Shown here piece by piece: positions 1-6,752 of a DNA stretch of 64,000 bases (position 1 is the stretch's first letter; each line of letters begins with the position of its first letter). The notes beneath the pieces were generated by a model, which saw only the letters and a list, made by a program, of their open reading frames with translations, was not told the DNA's origin and made no database searches. This stretch comes from Sphingobacterium puteale. GTDB lineage: Bacteria; Bacteroidota; Bacteroidia; Sphingobacteriales; Sphingobacteriaceae. The DNA is taken from assembly GCF_003627955.1 (NCBI RefSeq), contig NZ_RBWS01000008.1:248001-312000 (forward strand), given 5' to 3'. Made by a program: the position numbers and the translations under genes.

Positions 1-64
1 AACCGACAATCAGCAATATAATTCCGTTTAAGCCGCTTAAAAATAAAAGAGGTTGATATAGCAT
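1..64 (-). CDS. Partial membrane protein, N-terminus only (probable flotillin-family partner)
   Basis: An ATG at position 64 on the minus strand opens a frame that runs off the left edge of the window. The 21 visible residues (MLYQPLLFLSGLNGIILLIVG) are strongly hydrophobic and look like an N-terminal membrane anchor. The frame lies 88 bases downstream of the OB-fold YuaF/YqiJ-like gene on the same strand. In many bacteria that protein is encoded next to a flotillin (SPFH) protein, which has exactly this kind of hydrophobic N-terminus. The flotillin identity is inferred from the neighbour; only the membrane segment is seen. Confidence 0.45.
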   Translation of the reverse strand, partial: MLYQPLLFLSGLNGIILLIVG

Positions 65-152
65 ATGATTAGTATTTATTTAGATTTTTGTATTTAGATT
101 TTGCTTGCGCAAGCTTATGGTTGACAAGGCGATTCTGTTTTGCGCATCAATT

Positions 153-875
153 TTAAATATTGTCTATGGTGATTTCCTTTGTGACATAATAATATTTCTT
201 GTCCTTGGATTCGTCCACGATAATGACATCATCCCCATAACCAATCTTTTCGCCATTATGGCTCACGACATTGAGACGAATTGGATCCTGCTGGATGATA
301 AATTCAGCAGAACCAATTTTTTTACCTTCAATGCTTGCGCGCATTTTGCCCATGCGACCAAGGAAATCATGGCTTTCTTCGCCATTGTAGCCAATATTCT
401 TGAACATTCTTGCTAAGGGTTTGGTCAGAAAATGCATAAAGAAAAACGTAACGATGAAAACAGGAATTAGGATCAATACAGATTTTATCCCCCAGGAAGC
501 GACATCAATAAATAATGAGGATACAATGGTGATCACCCAGCCAATAAACTTAAACATGGTTACAATAAGCATAATCGGAACTTTACCAACGTTGATATAA
601 TCCATAGCTTTCGCAAAAAAGCCCGGTTCGGAATGTGTATCGGAGTCTGTATGCTGGTGTGGATGATCGGGCCCGTCGGCATCAATATCATGTGAGCCAT
701 CTACGTCGCTGACGTCGGGGGTAGGGTGTAAATCCACATCGGCATCCGCATCAAATAGATGTAAGCCATCGCCCATAAGGAACATAAATAACCAATACAC
801 TACAGACAGGCCTGTCAGGACAGTCATGATACCATTTGATAATGGGTTGAATAAGATATTGATTAATTCTGTCAT
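153..875 (-). CDS. OB-fold membrane protein of the YuaF/YqiJ (NfeD-like) type
   Basis: The protein is about 240 residues long. I start it at the ATG of MTELINILF because an upstream in-frame ATG would add a charged tail ahead of the first membrane segment. It has one hydrophobic segment at about residues 16-36, an unusual Asp/His-rich stretch at about 41-80, two membrane segments at about 98-150, and a C-terminal beta-rich domain at about 165-240 that fits the OB fold of NfeD/YuaF proteins. Relatives work with flotillins in membrane microdomain organisation and envelope stress. It is the fourth gene of a minus-strand cluster with YbjN-like, PspA-like and DUF4177 genes. The family call is good; the role in this organism is inferred. 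Confidence 0.7.
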   Translation of the reverse strand: MTELINILFNPLSNGIMTVLTGLSVVYWLFMFLMGDGLHLFDADADVDLHPTPDVSDVDGSHDIDADGPDHPHQHTDSDTHSEPGFFAKAMDYINVGKVPIMLIVTMFKFIGWVITIVSSLFIDVASWGIKSVLILIPVFIVTFFFMHFLTKPLARMFKNIGYNGEESHDFLGRMGKMRASIEGKKIGSAEFIIQQDPIRLNVVSHNGEKIGYGDDVIIVDESKDKKYYYVTKEITIDNI

Positions 876-886
876 CGTGTTTTCTT

Positions 887-1087
887 TTAAATTTTTTCTC
901 TTTTGAAGGTGTAATGAAAAGACCATGAGCTACCATTGAGTTCAAGATCCTGCATTGCGACCAATTCCCAGCCCTGATTTCCTAAGTCGTTAAGAATCTC
1001 GTCGATTTTCTCCGGATCCAATTTGGTTCCCCAGAAACCTTTGGGCTCGATTTTAACGGTTTTATACTCAAATCTCCGCATCGCCAT
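887..1087 (-). CDS. DUF4177 domain protein
   Basis: A small protein of 66 residues (64 if the second ATG at 1081 is used). Its pattern, FEYKTVKIEP near the start followed by LNDLGNQGWELVAM, is typical of DUF4177: a strand, then a helix, then the conserved GWELV strand. The start overlaps the end of the PspA-like gene by 14-20 bases, which suggests translational coupling. The function of DUF4177 is not known. Its place in this cluster suggests an accessory role in the same membrane-stress process. Confidence 0.75.
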   Translation of the reverse strand: MAMRRFEYKTVKIEPKGFWGTKLDPEKIDEILNDLGNQGWELVAMQDLELNGSSWSFHYTFKREKI

Positions 1088-1775
1088 TTAATTTTCTTTT
1101 TAATTCTTCCAGTTCTCTGTTGACGGAATCCGAACCACCAATGGATTCATTAATTTCATCTACTTTGCTTTTGTTGCCCATTGCGATCTCACCATAAGCT
1201 TTGGCGAGAGCCTCGTCCTCTTCGACCTTTTCTTTCATGCGCTCCAGCATGGAAATGGTACTGTTGGAGTCAATGTTGGCTAGTTGTCGGTTGACCATTT
1301 TTGCCGCATTGGATACTTTAACTCTTGCTTTCAAGGTTGATAATTCACTTTCCCATTTAGATATATTGAATTTAAGTATATCTACATTCTTGTGCAACTC
1401 CTCTGCAGAACTCTGATGAATTGTCGCCTGTTTTTCCAGCTCAGTGGCTTCGATCAACAATTGCTTTTTCAGTAGTAAGGCCTCTTTAGCTAGACTTTCT
1501 GCTTTTTCAGCAGAAAGTTCCCCTTTTTGAGCCTTCTGCAATAATAAAATAGCTTTGTTTTCAAATTCATTGGCTTCTTCTTTTTTCTTTTCACAGTTAT
1601 TCTGTGTACGTATGGCCAAGGCCTTTACTTTTGCATACGCTTCTAACGACTGCTCCAGGTCTTCTTTCATCTCACGGATACCTTGTTCCGTCATTTTGAT
1701 GGGGTCTTCCATTTTATCCACTACAGCGTGGATTTCTGCTTGACCGATTCTGAAAATTCTCTTAAAAATATTCAT
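1068..1775 (-). CDS. PspA/IM30 (Vipp1-like) family protein
   Basis: This 235-residue protein begins MNIFKRIFRIGQAEIHAVVDKMEDP, the amphipathic N-terminal helix plus the conserved region after it that PspA/IM30 proteins use to bind membranes. The rest is almost entirely long, charged coiled coil rich in E, K and A. Family members are ESCRT-III-like proteins that assemble on the inner face of the cytoplasmic membrane and protect it under stress. It lies 4 bases after the YbjN-like gene and overlaps the DUF4177 gene. No PspF-type activator is visible; the palindromes upstream of the cluster suggest control by the divergent XRE regulator instead. Confidence 0.88.
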   Translation of the reverse strand: MNIFKRIFRIGQAEIHAVVDKMEDPIKMTEQGIREMKEDLEQSLEAYAKVKALAIRTQNNCEKKKEEANEFENKAILLLQKAQKGELSAEKAESLAKEALLLKKQLLIEATELEKQATIHQSSAEELHKNVDILKFNISKWESELSTLKARVKVSNAAKMVNRQLANIDSNSTISMLERMKEKVEEDEALAKAYGEIAMGNKSKVDEINESIGGSDSVNRELEELKRKLNGDAEI

Positions 1776-1779
1776 TATT

Positions 1780-2169
1780 CTATAATTTTGAAAAACTAAT
1801 TAACTGATTATAATACTCGCTGATCAAAAGACTGAGCGAATTGATGGCGGCATCAAATTCATTCTGATCGAGATTATGTAGCTGCAGCGTATATCGGAAT
1901 ATGACTTTTCTGCCATCCTCTGTCAAAGCAAACCCGCCATGGATAATATCTCTATTTTTGATAAGTAACGATTTGAACATATCCATGTTTTCGTTGTTGA
2001 TGGTAAATAAATACTGCTCGAAAATTACGACAGGCTGTGCAATCCCCACAATGAGATTGCGGATACCATCATCTTCATTTTCGATCACAAAAACACCTTC
2101 TTTTTCATCCTTATGGGTAATGTTATAACCGATATTGGCGATATAATTTTCAATTTTTGAGAAGTACAT
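1780..2169 (-). CDS. YbjN-like protein
   Basis: About 129 residues when started at the ATG of MYFSKIENYIANIGY. An ATG eight codons upstream (2193) falls inside a 19-bp palindrome, so I prefer the internal start. The alternation of strands and helices and the length fit the YbjN / type III chaperone-like fold, which is often annotated as YbjN domain-containing protein. There is no signal peptide, so it should be cytoplasmic. It is the first gene of the minus-strand cluster leading to the PspA-like gene. The fold call is moderate and rests on pattern rather than a clear motif. Confidence 0.6.
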   Translation of the reverse strand: MYFSKIENYIANIGYNITHKDEKEGVFVIENEDDGIRNLIVGIAQPVVIFEQYLFTINNENMDMFKSLLIKNRDIIHGGFALTEDGRKVIFRYTLQLHNLDQNEFDAAINSLSLLISEYYNQLISFSKL

Positions 2170-2187
2170 AATCAAGTTTTTTATATA

Positions 2188-2206
2188 TTGCACATATTCT
2201 TTGCAT
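2188..2206. promoter_or_regulatory. Degenerate 19-bp palindrome, candidate operator
   Basis: TTGCACATATTCTTTGCAT matches 14 of 19 positions of the perfect palindrome at 2219-2237 and keeps the TTGCA and TTTGCA ends. The two sites are 31 bp apart centre to centre, about three helical turns. The site overlaps the longer possible start of the YbjN-like gene. It is probably a second binding site for the same regulator. Confidence 0.45.
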
Positions 2207-2218
2207 AAAGATAGTGAA

Positions 2219-2237
2219 TTGCAAAAATATTTTGCAA
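2219..2237. promoter_or_regulatory. Perfect 19-bp palindrome, candidate operator of the XRE regulator
   Basis: TTGCAAAA, the spacer ATA, then TTTTGCAA form a perfect 8-3-8 inverted repeat. It sits 23 bp upstream of the start of the XRE regulator and 50 bp upstream of the divergent YbjN-like start. A dimeric helix-turn-helix protein binding here could control both directions. The dyad is seen directly; the protein that binds it is inferred. Confidence 0.55.
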
Positions 2238-2260
2238 GAAAAAATTAATTTTTTTTTAAA

Positions 2261-2920
2261 ATGAGTAACGTCGGGAATAATATTAAAAAGCTGAGAAAGG
2301 TGAAAGGATTGAGTCAGCAGGCTTTTGGAGATGTTTTTAATCTCACTAGAGGGAATATTTCATCTTACGAAGAGTTGCGTGCCGAACCAAAAATAGAGAT
2401 TGTCTTGAAGATTGCAAATTATTTTGGCATTCCTGTGCAGCATCTGATTGAAAAAAATCTTTCTGTTAATGAGATTCTCAATTTTAACGATTATTTTCAG
2501 CCTGATACGCCTGCAGTAGGGGAGAAGCGATTGGCACAGGTCCCGTTGTTGGAACGTGAAGCGTTGTTAGATGCCTGTACTTATGTGTCAAAATTAAATG
2601 AACTTCCGGTAATTGAGTTTCCGCTGCAAAGCCGCAGTCGTTTTATTGCGATGGAGTATATGGATGCTATACCGGTACCGGGCGATTTCACTGCAACAGC
2701 ACAGTCGATTCTGTTTTTTGAAGAAATTGACATAGAAAGCTTGCATACGTTAAACAATGCCTTTGGTCTGTGTTTTTCAGCCGAGGAATTCTTTATCGGA
2801 AAATATTCCATGGCAGAAACAGAAATAAGCCTGGTGTTAAACGCCTGGAAAAAAGTTGACTTTATATTGGCCGAGAAAGGAAACTTTTGGAAATTGTACG
2901 GTAAATTTGAACGGATATAG
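2261..2920 (+). CDS. XRE-family transcriptional regulator with a C-terminal sensing domain
   Basis: The 219-residue protein begins with a Cro/CI-type helix-turn-helix at about residues 5-62 (GLSQQAFGDVFNLTRGNISSYE). The C-terminal half contains a motif resembling the LexA/S24 beta fold around AIPVPGDF, but I cannot find the Ser-Lys pair needed for self-cleavage. It is therefore probably a regulatory or dimerisation domain rather than a peptidase. The gene diverges from the PspA-like cluster across a region with two related palindromes. This layout suggests autoregulation and control of the cluster. Confidence 0.8.
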   Translation: MSNVGNNIKKLRKVKGLSQQAFGDVFNLTRGNISSYEELRAEPKIEIVLKIANYFGIPVQHLIEKNLSVNEILNFNDYFQPDTPAVGEKRLAQVPLLEREALLDACTYVSKLNELPVIEFPLQSRSRFIAMEYMDAIPVPGDFTATAQSILFFEEIDIESLHTLNNAFGLCFSAEEFFIGKYSMAETEISLVLNAWKKVDFILAEKGNFWKLYGKFERI

Positions 2921-2979
2921 GCTGTCAAAGCAATACCTCCGATAATCCGAAAAGCGACCGGGCTCCTGGAAAACCAACC

Positions 2980-3321
2980 GTGGAAAAAATTGAAACCTCA
3001 GATAAGATCGACGAGAAAGTTGGTTGTTCAACGGAAAAGGCCATGAAAGTAATCCTTGCTCTCAAAGAGGTTGAAGAAAGCAAAAGAAATCTGGATAGCT
3101 TGACTGATCACAAAGCTAATATATCGTTTATCATCGATAGTTTGAAACAGGATGGAACGGAACTGTATTCTCTTACCGTTGGGTATAATAATGAGGAGAG
3201 ATTCGAACCTTATTATCATTTCTACTTGAATAAAAGTGATTGTAAGAATATTCAGATTATGGATATCGTTTCTGGGGAATATCTTTCTCTGGCAAATTGG
3301 AGAAGCCAGAATCCTGATTAA
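2980..3321 (+). CDS. Hypothetical protein, possibly a lipoprotein that lost its signal peptide
   Basis: I do not recognise the family. Using the GTG at 2980 the product has 113 residues with a helical first half and a beta-rich second half. The reading frame continues upstream to a stop at 2908. The upstream codons 2920-2979 read GCQSNTSDNPKSDRAPGKPT, which looks like the start of a mature lipoprotein just after its lipobox cysteine. The preceding hydrophobic segment is missing because the frame runs into the end of the XRE gene. Either the gene is a truncated lipoprotein remnant, or a non-ATG start is used. The protein-coding call is moderate. Confidence 0.45.
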   Translation: MEKIETSDKIDEKVGCSTEKAMKVILALKEVEESKRNLDSLTDHKANISFIIDSLKQDGTELYSLTVGYNNEERFEPYYHFYLNKSDCKNIQIMDIVSGEYLSLANWRSQNPD

Positions 3322-3438
3322 TGCCATGGTTTTGTTACAATCAGAGATTGTTTCAGTCATTGGATATTTTAATTTAGACGTATGGAAAAGAGAAAAACGG
3401 AAGTTTTTTAATACTTATTTGTTTTTGTGAAAAAATAT

Positions 3439-3468
3439 ATTTGGATTATAAATTAAAATAATCCAAAT
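3439..3468. repeat. 11-bp perfect inverted repeat
   Basis: ATTTGGATTAT and ATAATCCAAAT are separated by 8 bases. It lies about 120 bp after the hypothetical gene ending at 3321. There is no clear T-run after it, so it is a weak terminator candidate or a binding site. Nothing else recognisable lies in 3322-3598, apart from a GTTTC-GT-GAAAC dyad at 3509-3520. Confidence 0.5.
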
Positions 3469-3598
3469 TTAAGTTGGTAAATAATTTTAATTTATTATAA
3501 ACTTATTCGTTTCGTGAAACTATCATGCTTTATTCAACTTCTCTGAGCGATGAATAAATTTGATAGCTTCATCGCAATTTAAAAACAAATTTATACAA

Positions 3599-4006
3599 AT
3601 GAAAAAAATGGTATTATCTGCAGCAATTGCTGCACTTTTCCTTGTTTCTTGTAATAATGCAGATAGCAAAAAAGTAGAAACAAAGGATACGGTCACAACG
3701 ACTGATACACAAGGTGGTGTTGCCCAAACAACAACGACTGAGACAACAACGACTACTGAGGTGCCGAAGTTTAGTTCTCCGGAAGCACAGCAGCTGGCAG
3801 ACGATTACACAAAATATGTGAATGAATATGTGGCTGCTGCAAAAAGCGGAGATGCAACTAAAATTCAGGAGTTAGCCGGAAAACAACAGGAGTGGGCTAC
3901 AAAAACTGCTACCGCTCTTACTAAATTAACTCCGGAAGATGCGAAGTTATGGTCGGAGTATGCTCAGAAGCTAGCAGCGGAGCTAACTGCTAGTGCAGCG
4001 AAATAG
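3599..4006 (+). CDS. Small secreted lipoprotein, Thr-rich linker
   Basis: The start is the ATG of MKKMVLSAAIAALFLVSC; an upstream in-frame start would put a polar tail before the signal peptide. The lipobox is LVSC with Cys18, giving a lipoprotein of 135 residues. A Thr-rich linker at about residues 28-58 precedes a predicted helical domain with repeated Ala, Lys and Glu. I do not recognise the family. A strong terminator follows, so it is likely monocistronic. Its job is unknown; it should sit in the envelope. Confidence 0.8.
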   Translation: MKKMVLSAAIAALFLVSCNNADSKKVETKDTVTTTDTQGGVAQTTTTETTTTTEVPKFSSPEAQQLADDYTKYVNEYVAAAKSGDATKIQELAGKQQEWATKTATALTKLTPEDAKLWSEYAQKLAAELTASAAK

Positions 4007-4022
4007 TTTTTTTGATAAAAAT

Positions 4023-4059
4023 AAAAAGCAGGGCTTTGTATAAAAGTCCTGCTTTTTTT
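4023..4059 (+). terminator. Rho-independent terminator
   Basis: AAAAAGCAGG pairs with CCTGCTTTTT around an inner AGGGCTTTG/AAAGTCC region, and a T-run follows. It lies just after the lipoprotein stop. The A-run on the other side makes it usable for the convergent ssb gene too. Confidence 0.88.
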
Positions 4060-4069
4060 CTGTCTTAAA

Positions 4070-4465
4070 TTAGAATGGAAGATCTTCCTCATCCTCCTCT
4101 TGTGGTACCGGAATATCCTCGTTTGAGCGGTTTTGATCTGATAGAATCAAAAAGCTGTCAACCTTGATTTCAGTAATATATCTTTTCGCTCCATCAGCAT
4201 TTTCGTAGTTACGATAGGTTAGTTTCCCTTCAACCATGAGTTTGGTCCCGCGGCTACATTTCCGTTCAATGGCATTGTTTTGCTTGCCCCATACGACGAG
4301 TGTATGCCATTGTACTTCCTCGACCCATTCTCCGGCTTTGTTTTTGAAAAGATCATTTGTGGCAAGTCGTAAAATAGTGTAATTTATCCCAGTTGAAGTG
4401 GTTTTGATGACAGGATCATTTCCTAAATGACCAATTAATTGTACTTTGTTACGTAATGTGCTCAT
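4070..4465 (-). CDS. ssb: Single-stranded DNA-binding protein
   Basis: The 131-residue protein shows the SSB signature: MSTLRNKVQLIGHLGNDPVI at the start, then WVEEVQWHTLVVWGKQ and KCSRGTKLMVEGKLTYR in an OB fold. It ends in the acidic tail EEDEEDLPF, whose DxPF end recruits replication and repair partners. The length is short for SSB, with little linker between the OB fold and the tail. It binds ssDNA in the cytoplasm. It converges with the lipoprotein gene and shares its terminator. Sphingobacteria often carry more than one ssb, so this may be a secondary copy. Confidence 0.95.
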   Translation of the reverse strand: MSTLRNKVQLIGHLGNDPVIKTTSTGINYTILRLATNDLFKNKAGEWVEEVQWHTLVVWGKQNNAIERKCSRGTKLMVEGKLTYRNYENADGAKRYITEIKVDSFLILSDQNRSNEDIPVPQEEDEEDLPF

Positions 4466-4593
4466 TTTGTCTAATTTTTAAATGTTTCTAATAATTCTTA
4501 TTTTAGTTACTGGCCATAACAATTGATGTGGAATGACCTTGAGCAAAGATGAAAAGGACAAAGAATAATAATCGTCTGTTTACCATTTGTATT

Positions 4594-4614
4594 CGACTAT
4601 AGTCGGTTGTAACC
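4594..4614. promoter_or_regulatory. Paired palindromes in a divergent promoter region
   Basis: CGACTATAGTCG (4594-4605) is a perfect 12-bp palindrome. It is followed at once by GGTT-GT-AACC (4605-4614). They lie between divergent ssb (starts 4465) and the zinc-finger gene (starts 4648), so they may be an operator. No binding protein can be assigned. Confidence 0.35.
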
Positions 4615-4647
4615 GTTTGTTGTCGTTTAACTTTCATATTGTATACT

Positions 4648-5007
4648 ATGGAAAAAGTTTGTTTGGAATGTGGGAAAAATATACGGGGAAGATCGGATAA
4701 GCGCTTTTGCGATGACTCCTGTCGAAATGCTTACAACAATAAATTGAATAGCGATCAGACCAATCTGATCCGGAATGTGAATAATATATTGCGTAAAAAC
4801 CGGCGTATTTTGGCGGATGTGCTGGAAGGGGAGGAGAAGGGGATGACAAAGGTACAAGGGGAAAAATTAAAAAGACTGGGTTTTGATTTCAAATTCCACA
4901 CGCATACATTTGCTAATAATAAAGGGCAAACCTATAAATTTATCTATGAGATGGGCTACCTCATGCTAGAAAATGACTGGGTATTGATTGTCCAAAAGAA
5001 GCCATGA
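4648..5007 (+). CDS. Small N-terminal zinc-finger protein
   Basis: The protein has about 119 residues from the ATG at 4648; a TTG three codons upstream is the only earlier start. Cysteines at 5, 8, 21 and 25 (C-x2-C and C-x3-C) form a treble-clef or zinc-ribbon-like finger in the context RFCDDSCRNAYNNK. A basic helical region follows, then a beta-rich end. I do not know the function. The finger suggests nucleic-acid or protein binding. It is divergent from ssb, across a palindromic region. Confidence 0.75.
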   Translation: MEKVCLECGKNIRGRSDKRFCDDSCRNAYNNKLNSDQTNLIRNVNNILRKNRRILADVLEGEEKGMTKVQGEKLKRLGFDFKFHTHTFANNKGQTYKFIYEMGYLMLENDWVLIVQKKP

Positions 5008-5146
5008 TAAGACTCAATTTACGGTTTCTTTCTTCTATTGTCTCTTTTGGAAGAAAGAGTCCTTCTGACTTATAAAATCTATTCATACAGCTGTATTTTC
5101 AGCTTGCACGGATCATGAATTTCGATTTGCGCAAGCTGACTATCAG

Positions 5147-5734
5147 TTAATCTTGACTTGCATCGGATCCTTTAATTCGAAAATAGTTTATCACTGTGAA
5201 AATGATAATCACGCCATAATAGCATACGGGGATTAGCAGAAAAAACCAGCTTTTAAAGATGTAATTCAAATACAAGGGCTGTCGAATATGGAAAAATTTT
5301 GCTGCCAAGAGATAGCTTATAAAGGCGCCGAGAAGTAAAAGACCTGTTGCATGTATGATGATGATCTTTTTTAGATGCTTGCTGTATTGGGCGTCTTTAT
5401 TTTGCTTGGTGTAGCCCATAATGGCTGGAACCAATAAGCCCAATAGCGGGTTGACTAAGAAAGTTAGAGAAGCTAGATAAAGAGCCTTTATGCTTCCGCT
5501 TTGATTGTTGTCGATACTGATTTGATTTACATTTGGCATAATTAATTGTTCTAAAGGAATTTCTAAAATCTGACTGATTTGTCTTAAACTGAAACCACTG
5601 ATCTCTTCTGTCCCCTTTTCGATTCGTTGTACTGTTCTTAAAGATAGACCGGCTTGATTGGCGAGATCCTGTTGTGTCAGTCCTCTGAGCTTTCTAGCTT
5701 GTTTGATGAGTTGATTTACTGTTTTATTTTCCAT
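5147..5734 (-). CDS. Membrane-anchored XRE-family regulator
   Basis: Residues 1-62 are a clear Cro/CI helix-turn-helix (LTQQDLANQAGLSLRTVQRIEKG). The remainder has about three to four hydrophobic segments, near residues 83-105, 125-145 and 158-187, resembling DUF4870-type small membrane domains. The total is 195 residues. Such fusions presumably anchor a DNA-binding domain at the cytoplasmic membrane and may sense membrane state. The gene diverges from the structured leader and TPR gene to its right, about 170 bp from the predicted promoter. Confidence 0.82.
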   Translation of the reverse strand: MENKTVNQLIKQARKLRGLTQQDLANQAGLSLRTVQRIEKGTEEISGFSLRQISQILEIPLEQLIMPNVNQISIDNNQSGSIKALYLASLTFLVNPLLGLLVPAIMGYTKQNKDAQYSKHLKKIIIIHATGLLLLGAFISYLLAAKFFHIRQPLYLNYIFKSWFFLLIPVCYYGVIIIFTVINYFRIKGSDASQD

Positions 5735-5834
5735 GAAACGAAAATGACTAAAAGGTTTATGATTTTAAAAAAAACGATATGACAATAATATGCCAATGAT
5801 ATTGCGTATTTGTAAGTTGTTAATAGTCAAATAT

Positions 5835-5865
5835 TTTGTAATTTGATAAATATTTTGAATCTTTG
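5835..5865 (+). promoter_or_regulatory. Bacteroidota-type promoter for the 5.9-6.7 kb transcript
   Basis: TTTG at 5835-5838, a 19-base spacer, and AATCTTTG at 5858-5865 match the TTTG / TAnnTTTG consensus with one mismatch. The start of transcription would be near 5870. That gives a leader of about 280 bases before the TPR gene. Confidence 0.55.
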
Positions 5866-5907
5866 CAGCACAATAAGGTATTAATATAAAATAAAAAACG
5901 GAAGAAT

Positions 5908-5988
5908 ATGTTTGCTATACTAAAAACCCCAGCTTCGTCCTTAAAGAAGAGTCTTGGGCATATTCTCCGGAATACCGCACTCTCTTAA
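5908..5988 (+). CDS. 26-codon small ORF in the leader
   Basis: The ATG at 5908 opens a 26-residue frame that ends at TAA 5986. The product has six basic residues and no acidic residue, alternating with hydrophobic ones, so it would be a cationic amphipathic peptide. It starts about 38 bases after the predicted transcription start and is followed by a chain of hairpins. It could be a leader peptide, a small toxin-like peptide, or chance. There is no homology evidence. Confidence 0.3.
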   Translation: MFAILKTPASSLKKSLGHILRNTALS

Positions 5989-6118
5989 TCTTCTTTTCTG
6001 GGCCACTTTTGGCATTTGTATATGACATCGGATTGTGATGTCTGTATTGCCACGCGATCATTTGAGATGATCTAACCGATAAAAGGAAATGGCATCTGTG
6101 TGGCTAGAGGTAGCCGCA
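5961..6118 (+). ncRNA. Candidate structured RNA element / 5' leader
   Basis: The transcript can fold into a chain of hairpins. These are 5961-5974 (TATTC / GAATA), 6002-6013 (GCCA / TGGC), 6011-6051 (a stem of GGCA, GUAUA and GACAUC with bulges, pairing with GAUGUC, UGUAU and UGCC), 6056-6072 (GATCAT / ATGATC) and 6099-6118 (an 8-bp stem around GGCTA-GAGG-TAGCC). The first two long ones overlap slightly, so they may be alternatives. No known riboswitch core is recognised. The element lies between a promoter with a 26-codon ORF and the TPR gene at 6155. Confidence 0.45.
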
Positions 6119-6154
6119 AGAAGCTCAATACTCATGTAATGTTTTAAAAAAACG

Positions 6155-6661
6155 ATGAATTCAGTGAATAAATATGTTCTCCAGGCCTTGGATAATTATC
6201 CATATTATCTGGAGGATACGCTAGAATCCTTATCCTATGCCTTGTCATACGATGAATCCAATACGATGGCATTGTGCCTAATGGGGCGGGTCTATGCGGA
6301 GCAGCTGTTTGATTATGAACAGGCAAAGAAATATTTTCAGGAAGCTCTCAGCCATAATGTGCATGCTTTGGAGGTGTATCCTTATTTTATACAGACCTTA
6401 ATAGACATGGGCGATTACGAAGCAGCAAAGAAAACCATCAAATATGCATTGACATTGCCCGGTATGTCCCTGACAGCGATCTGGATTAAGAAGGTGTTGC
6501 TGCTTGAGAAATTAAAGAAATACAAAAAGGCTTTAAAAATCCTCAAAATGGCTAAGTTGGATAACCTGGACAGCGATCTGTCCACGGTCATAAAGTCTGT
6601 CGAAGATCGGATTAAAGGAAAACAGGAAATGATCAAGACAAGCAAAAAGCGAGGTAAATAA
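6155..6661 (+). CDS. TPR-repeat protein
   Basis: This 168-residue cytoplasmic protein has at least two or three tetratricopeptide units, seen as NTMALCLMGRVYAEQLFDYEQAKKYF, then ALEVYPYFIQTLIDMGDYEAAKK. A basic tail rich in Lys follows. TPR proteins act as protein-binding scaffolds; no partner can be named. It is the only gene after a 280-base structured leader and ends at a strong shared terminator. The start ATG is preceded by an A-run, as is common in this phylum. Confidence 0.78.
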   Translation: MNSVNKYVLQALDNYPYYLEDTLESLSYALSYDESNTMALCLMGRVYAEQLFDYEQAKKYFQEALSHNVHALEVYPYFIQTLIDMGDYEAAKKTIKYALTLPGMSLTAIWIKKVLLLEKLKKYKKALKILKMAKLDNLDSDLSTVIKSVEDRIKGKQEMIKTSKKRGK

Positions 6662-6702
6662 CTGACGGAGATGCTTGATTTCGAATAAAATGCTCAAAAA
6701 AT

Positions 6703-6735
6703 AAGCCCAAGATGAATTCTCATCTTGGGCTTTTA
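6703..6735. terminator. Bidirectional terminator
   Basis: AAGCCCAAGATG pairs perfectly with CATCTTGGGCTT around a 6-base loop, with an A-run on the left and a T-run on the right. It serves the TPR gene (plus) and metE (minus). Confidence 0.92.
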
Positions 6736-6752
6736 TCAATATAGTTTAAGAA

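Noticed and set aside
4070..4465. ssb as evidence of a plasmid or phage segment
   Set aside because: The neighbours are ordinary chromosomal genes, and there is no integrase, replication or phage gene nearby.
5986..6075. Stop-codon read-through of the 26-codon ORF into a further 28 codons
   Set aside because: The frame does continue after TAA, but the added residues show no pattern and the region is better explained by RNA hairpins.
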